Positions 19,961-20,888 of a stretch of DNA of 20,888 nt are shown piece after piece. Made by a program: the position numbers and the translations under genes. How positions within the stretch are numbered: position 1 is the stretch's first letter; the number at the start of each line of letters is the position of its first letter. The notes beneath the pieces are model-generated. The model was given only the letters and a program-made list of their open reading frames with translations, did not search any database and was not told the origin of the DNA. This DNA is from Neoechinorhynchus agilis (lineage: Eukaryota > Acanthocephala), in the NCBI GenBank assembly GCA_051530055.1, contig JBMGUZ010000049.1, positions 1 to 20,888 on the forward strand, in the 5' to 3' direction.

Positions 19961-20494
19961 TCGATTTCGGTTTTCCTTTATGTTATTTGCTCAAAATCAG
20001 AACATATCTCATGAGCACAGGTTCTAATTTTTAAGCAGATGACGTCATGTTTTCGACACAAACAACGAAAGAAATAAAGCAATAAGACTGCCGTCGATCT
20101 CTGTTTTCCTGTACGTCATTTGCTATAAATCAGAAGATATTGCATCAGCACGTGTTGTAATTTTAAAGCTGAAGACGTCATGGTTTCGATATAAAAGACG
20201 AATAAATTGAAGCACAAATTAAACGCTGTAGTCAATTTATGTTTCCGGCATGTTATTGGCTCAAAATCAGAATATTTTGCTTAAGCACGCGTTTGAATTT
20301 GTAAAACTCATTACGCTTTTTTCAACGAGATAAGTTCGGACGTAACTCTGACTGTCTCGATGGTAGACGCGTTATGGATTTAACGTGTTTTCAATATAAA
20401 AAACGAAAATAATAAAGCAGCAATAACATACTGCAGTCGAATTCTGTTTTCCTTTGTGTTATTCGCTCCAAATCAGGAGATATCTCATGAGCAC
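19961..20494. repeat. SatB array 2 (four units, shortened)
   Basis: SatB landmarks lie at 19961, 20094, 20232 and 20437. The first two units and the start of the third match array 1 from 8788, 8922 and 9060 closely. Within the third unit the sequence switches, after TTTGAATTTGTAAAACT, to that of the unit starting at 9402 (CATTACGCTTTTTTCAACGAG), so about 340 bp are missing relative to array 1. The last unit follows the 9608 unit up to ATATCTCATGAGCAC and then joins the RNA block directly, dropping the rest of the array. CACGTG and TGACGTCA motifs are kept. Confidence 0.9.
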
Positions 20495-20540
20495 GAACGT
20501 TTTAAAAGCTTCTCTGCCCGCTAAGAGAGCTTTACTTGAA

Positions 20541-20594
20541 GTTATCAACAAGCCTTCCTCTCGTCATAGCTTATATACTAAACCTAACCCTTAC
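20541..20594 (+). promoter_or_regulatory. Candidate upstream element of RNA candidate 1, copy 2
   Basis: Identical to 10495-10548. It shares the CGTCrTAGCTyATATrCTA core with the element at 20831-20885. Confidence 0.38.
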
Positions 20595-20686
20595 ATTGGT
20601 TTCCTGGAGAGGGGGCACTCTATGTATGCCCAGGTTTTTGACATCGTGCTGCAATGTAATTTTGCTAGCGTCACAAGGCTCTTTTT
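20595..20686 (+). ncRNA. Candidate small structured RNA 1, copy 2
   Basis: Identical over its full length to 10549-10640, with the same GGGCA/TGCCC hairpin, TAATTTTGC Sm-like stretch and T run. Complete identity here contrasts with seven changes in the 80 bp at 20736-20815, which suggests the segment is maintained. Identity of the RNA is unknown. Confidence 0.3.
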
Positions 20687-20830
20687 ATGATACAATTCAA
20701 TCGAAACAAAACACGTTCAATCAGCTAATGTTCAGCACTTTTTAACTTTCAATGATGTAGTTAATTTCACGAAACGTCGACAACCAATCTAGTCATCAAT
20801 TCTTAGCGGGTTCCAAGAGCTTCGACTGAC

Positions 20831-20885
20831 GTCATTTATAAGCACTCATTCACGTCGTAGCTCATATGCTATGCCTAGCCCTTAC
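20831..20885 (+). promoter_or_regulatory. Candidate upstream element of RNA candidate 2, copy 2
   Basis: Identical to 10785-10839, again with TGACGTCA at its left edge and TTTATAAG. The RNA it would serve lies beyond the window. Confidence 0.38.
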
Positions 20886-20888
20886 TGG

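Larger units (their letters stand above)
20495..20888 (+). repeat. Duplicated small-RNA block, copy 2 (cut by the window end)
   Basis: This aligns without gaps to 10449-10842 with seven substitutions, all between 20736 and 20815. It contains all of RNA candidate 1 and the upstream element of candidate 2; the window ends within three bases of that element, so candidate 2 itself is not seen. A 78-codon open frame (20454-20690) shares its C-terminal part with copy 1 but starts inside SatB. Confidence 0.95.

Overview
The window looks like repetitive, gene-poor, AT-rich chromatin from an invertebrate animal. The evidence is pieces of animal-type 28S rRNA, an R2-like non-LTR retrotransposon (LINE with a restriction-like endonuclease), and long satellite arrays. 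I cannot name the species. If the small-RNA candidates at 10.5-10.9 kb are spliced-leader or SmY-like RNAs, a trans-splicing animal (nematode or flatworm) would fit, but this is inference.

Layout: (1) 1-8787, about 19 tandem units of a 454-bp satellite (SatA). Each unit looks like an old trimer of ~151-bp monomers and the array has higher-order structure. (2) 8788-10398, a second tandem family (SatB, ~137 bp, alternating with ~205-bp units) carrying CACGTG and TGACGTCA motifs. (3) 10399-10947, a compact block with two short candidate structured RNAs, each behind a related ~55-bp upstream element; the second has a consensus Sm site (AAATTTTTGG), a hairpin and a T run. (4) 10948-11563, AT-rich sequence with nothing recognised. 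(5) 11564-15258, minus-strand rDNA/R2-like debris: 28S sequence, an R2-like element keeping its zinc-finger N-terminus but lacking its reverse transcriptase core, then 28S resuming at the classical R2 insertion point (TAGCCAAATG), then displaced endonuclease and reverse transcriptase fragments in the wrong order. (6) 15259-19960, a second SatA array, mostly another subtype, with several shortened units. (7) 19961-20494, a shortened SatB array. (8) 20495-20888, a second copy of the small-RNA block, cut by the window end.

The succession SatA, SatB, RNA block therefore occurs twice, about 10-11 kb apart, as a compound large-scale repeat. The rDNA/R2-like debris sits between the first RNA block and the second SatA array. 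No intact protein-coding host gene was recognised. The most interesting signals are the candidate Sm-class RNA pair, whose sequence is unchanged between copies while the spacer between them has drifted, and the R2-like fossil with a duplicated double zinc finger at its native 28S site.
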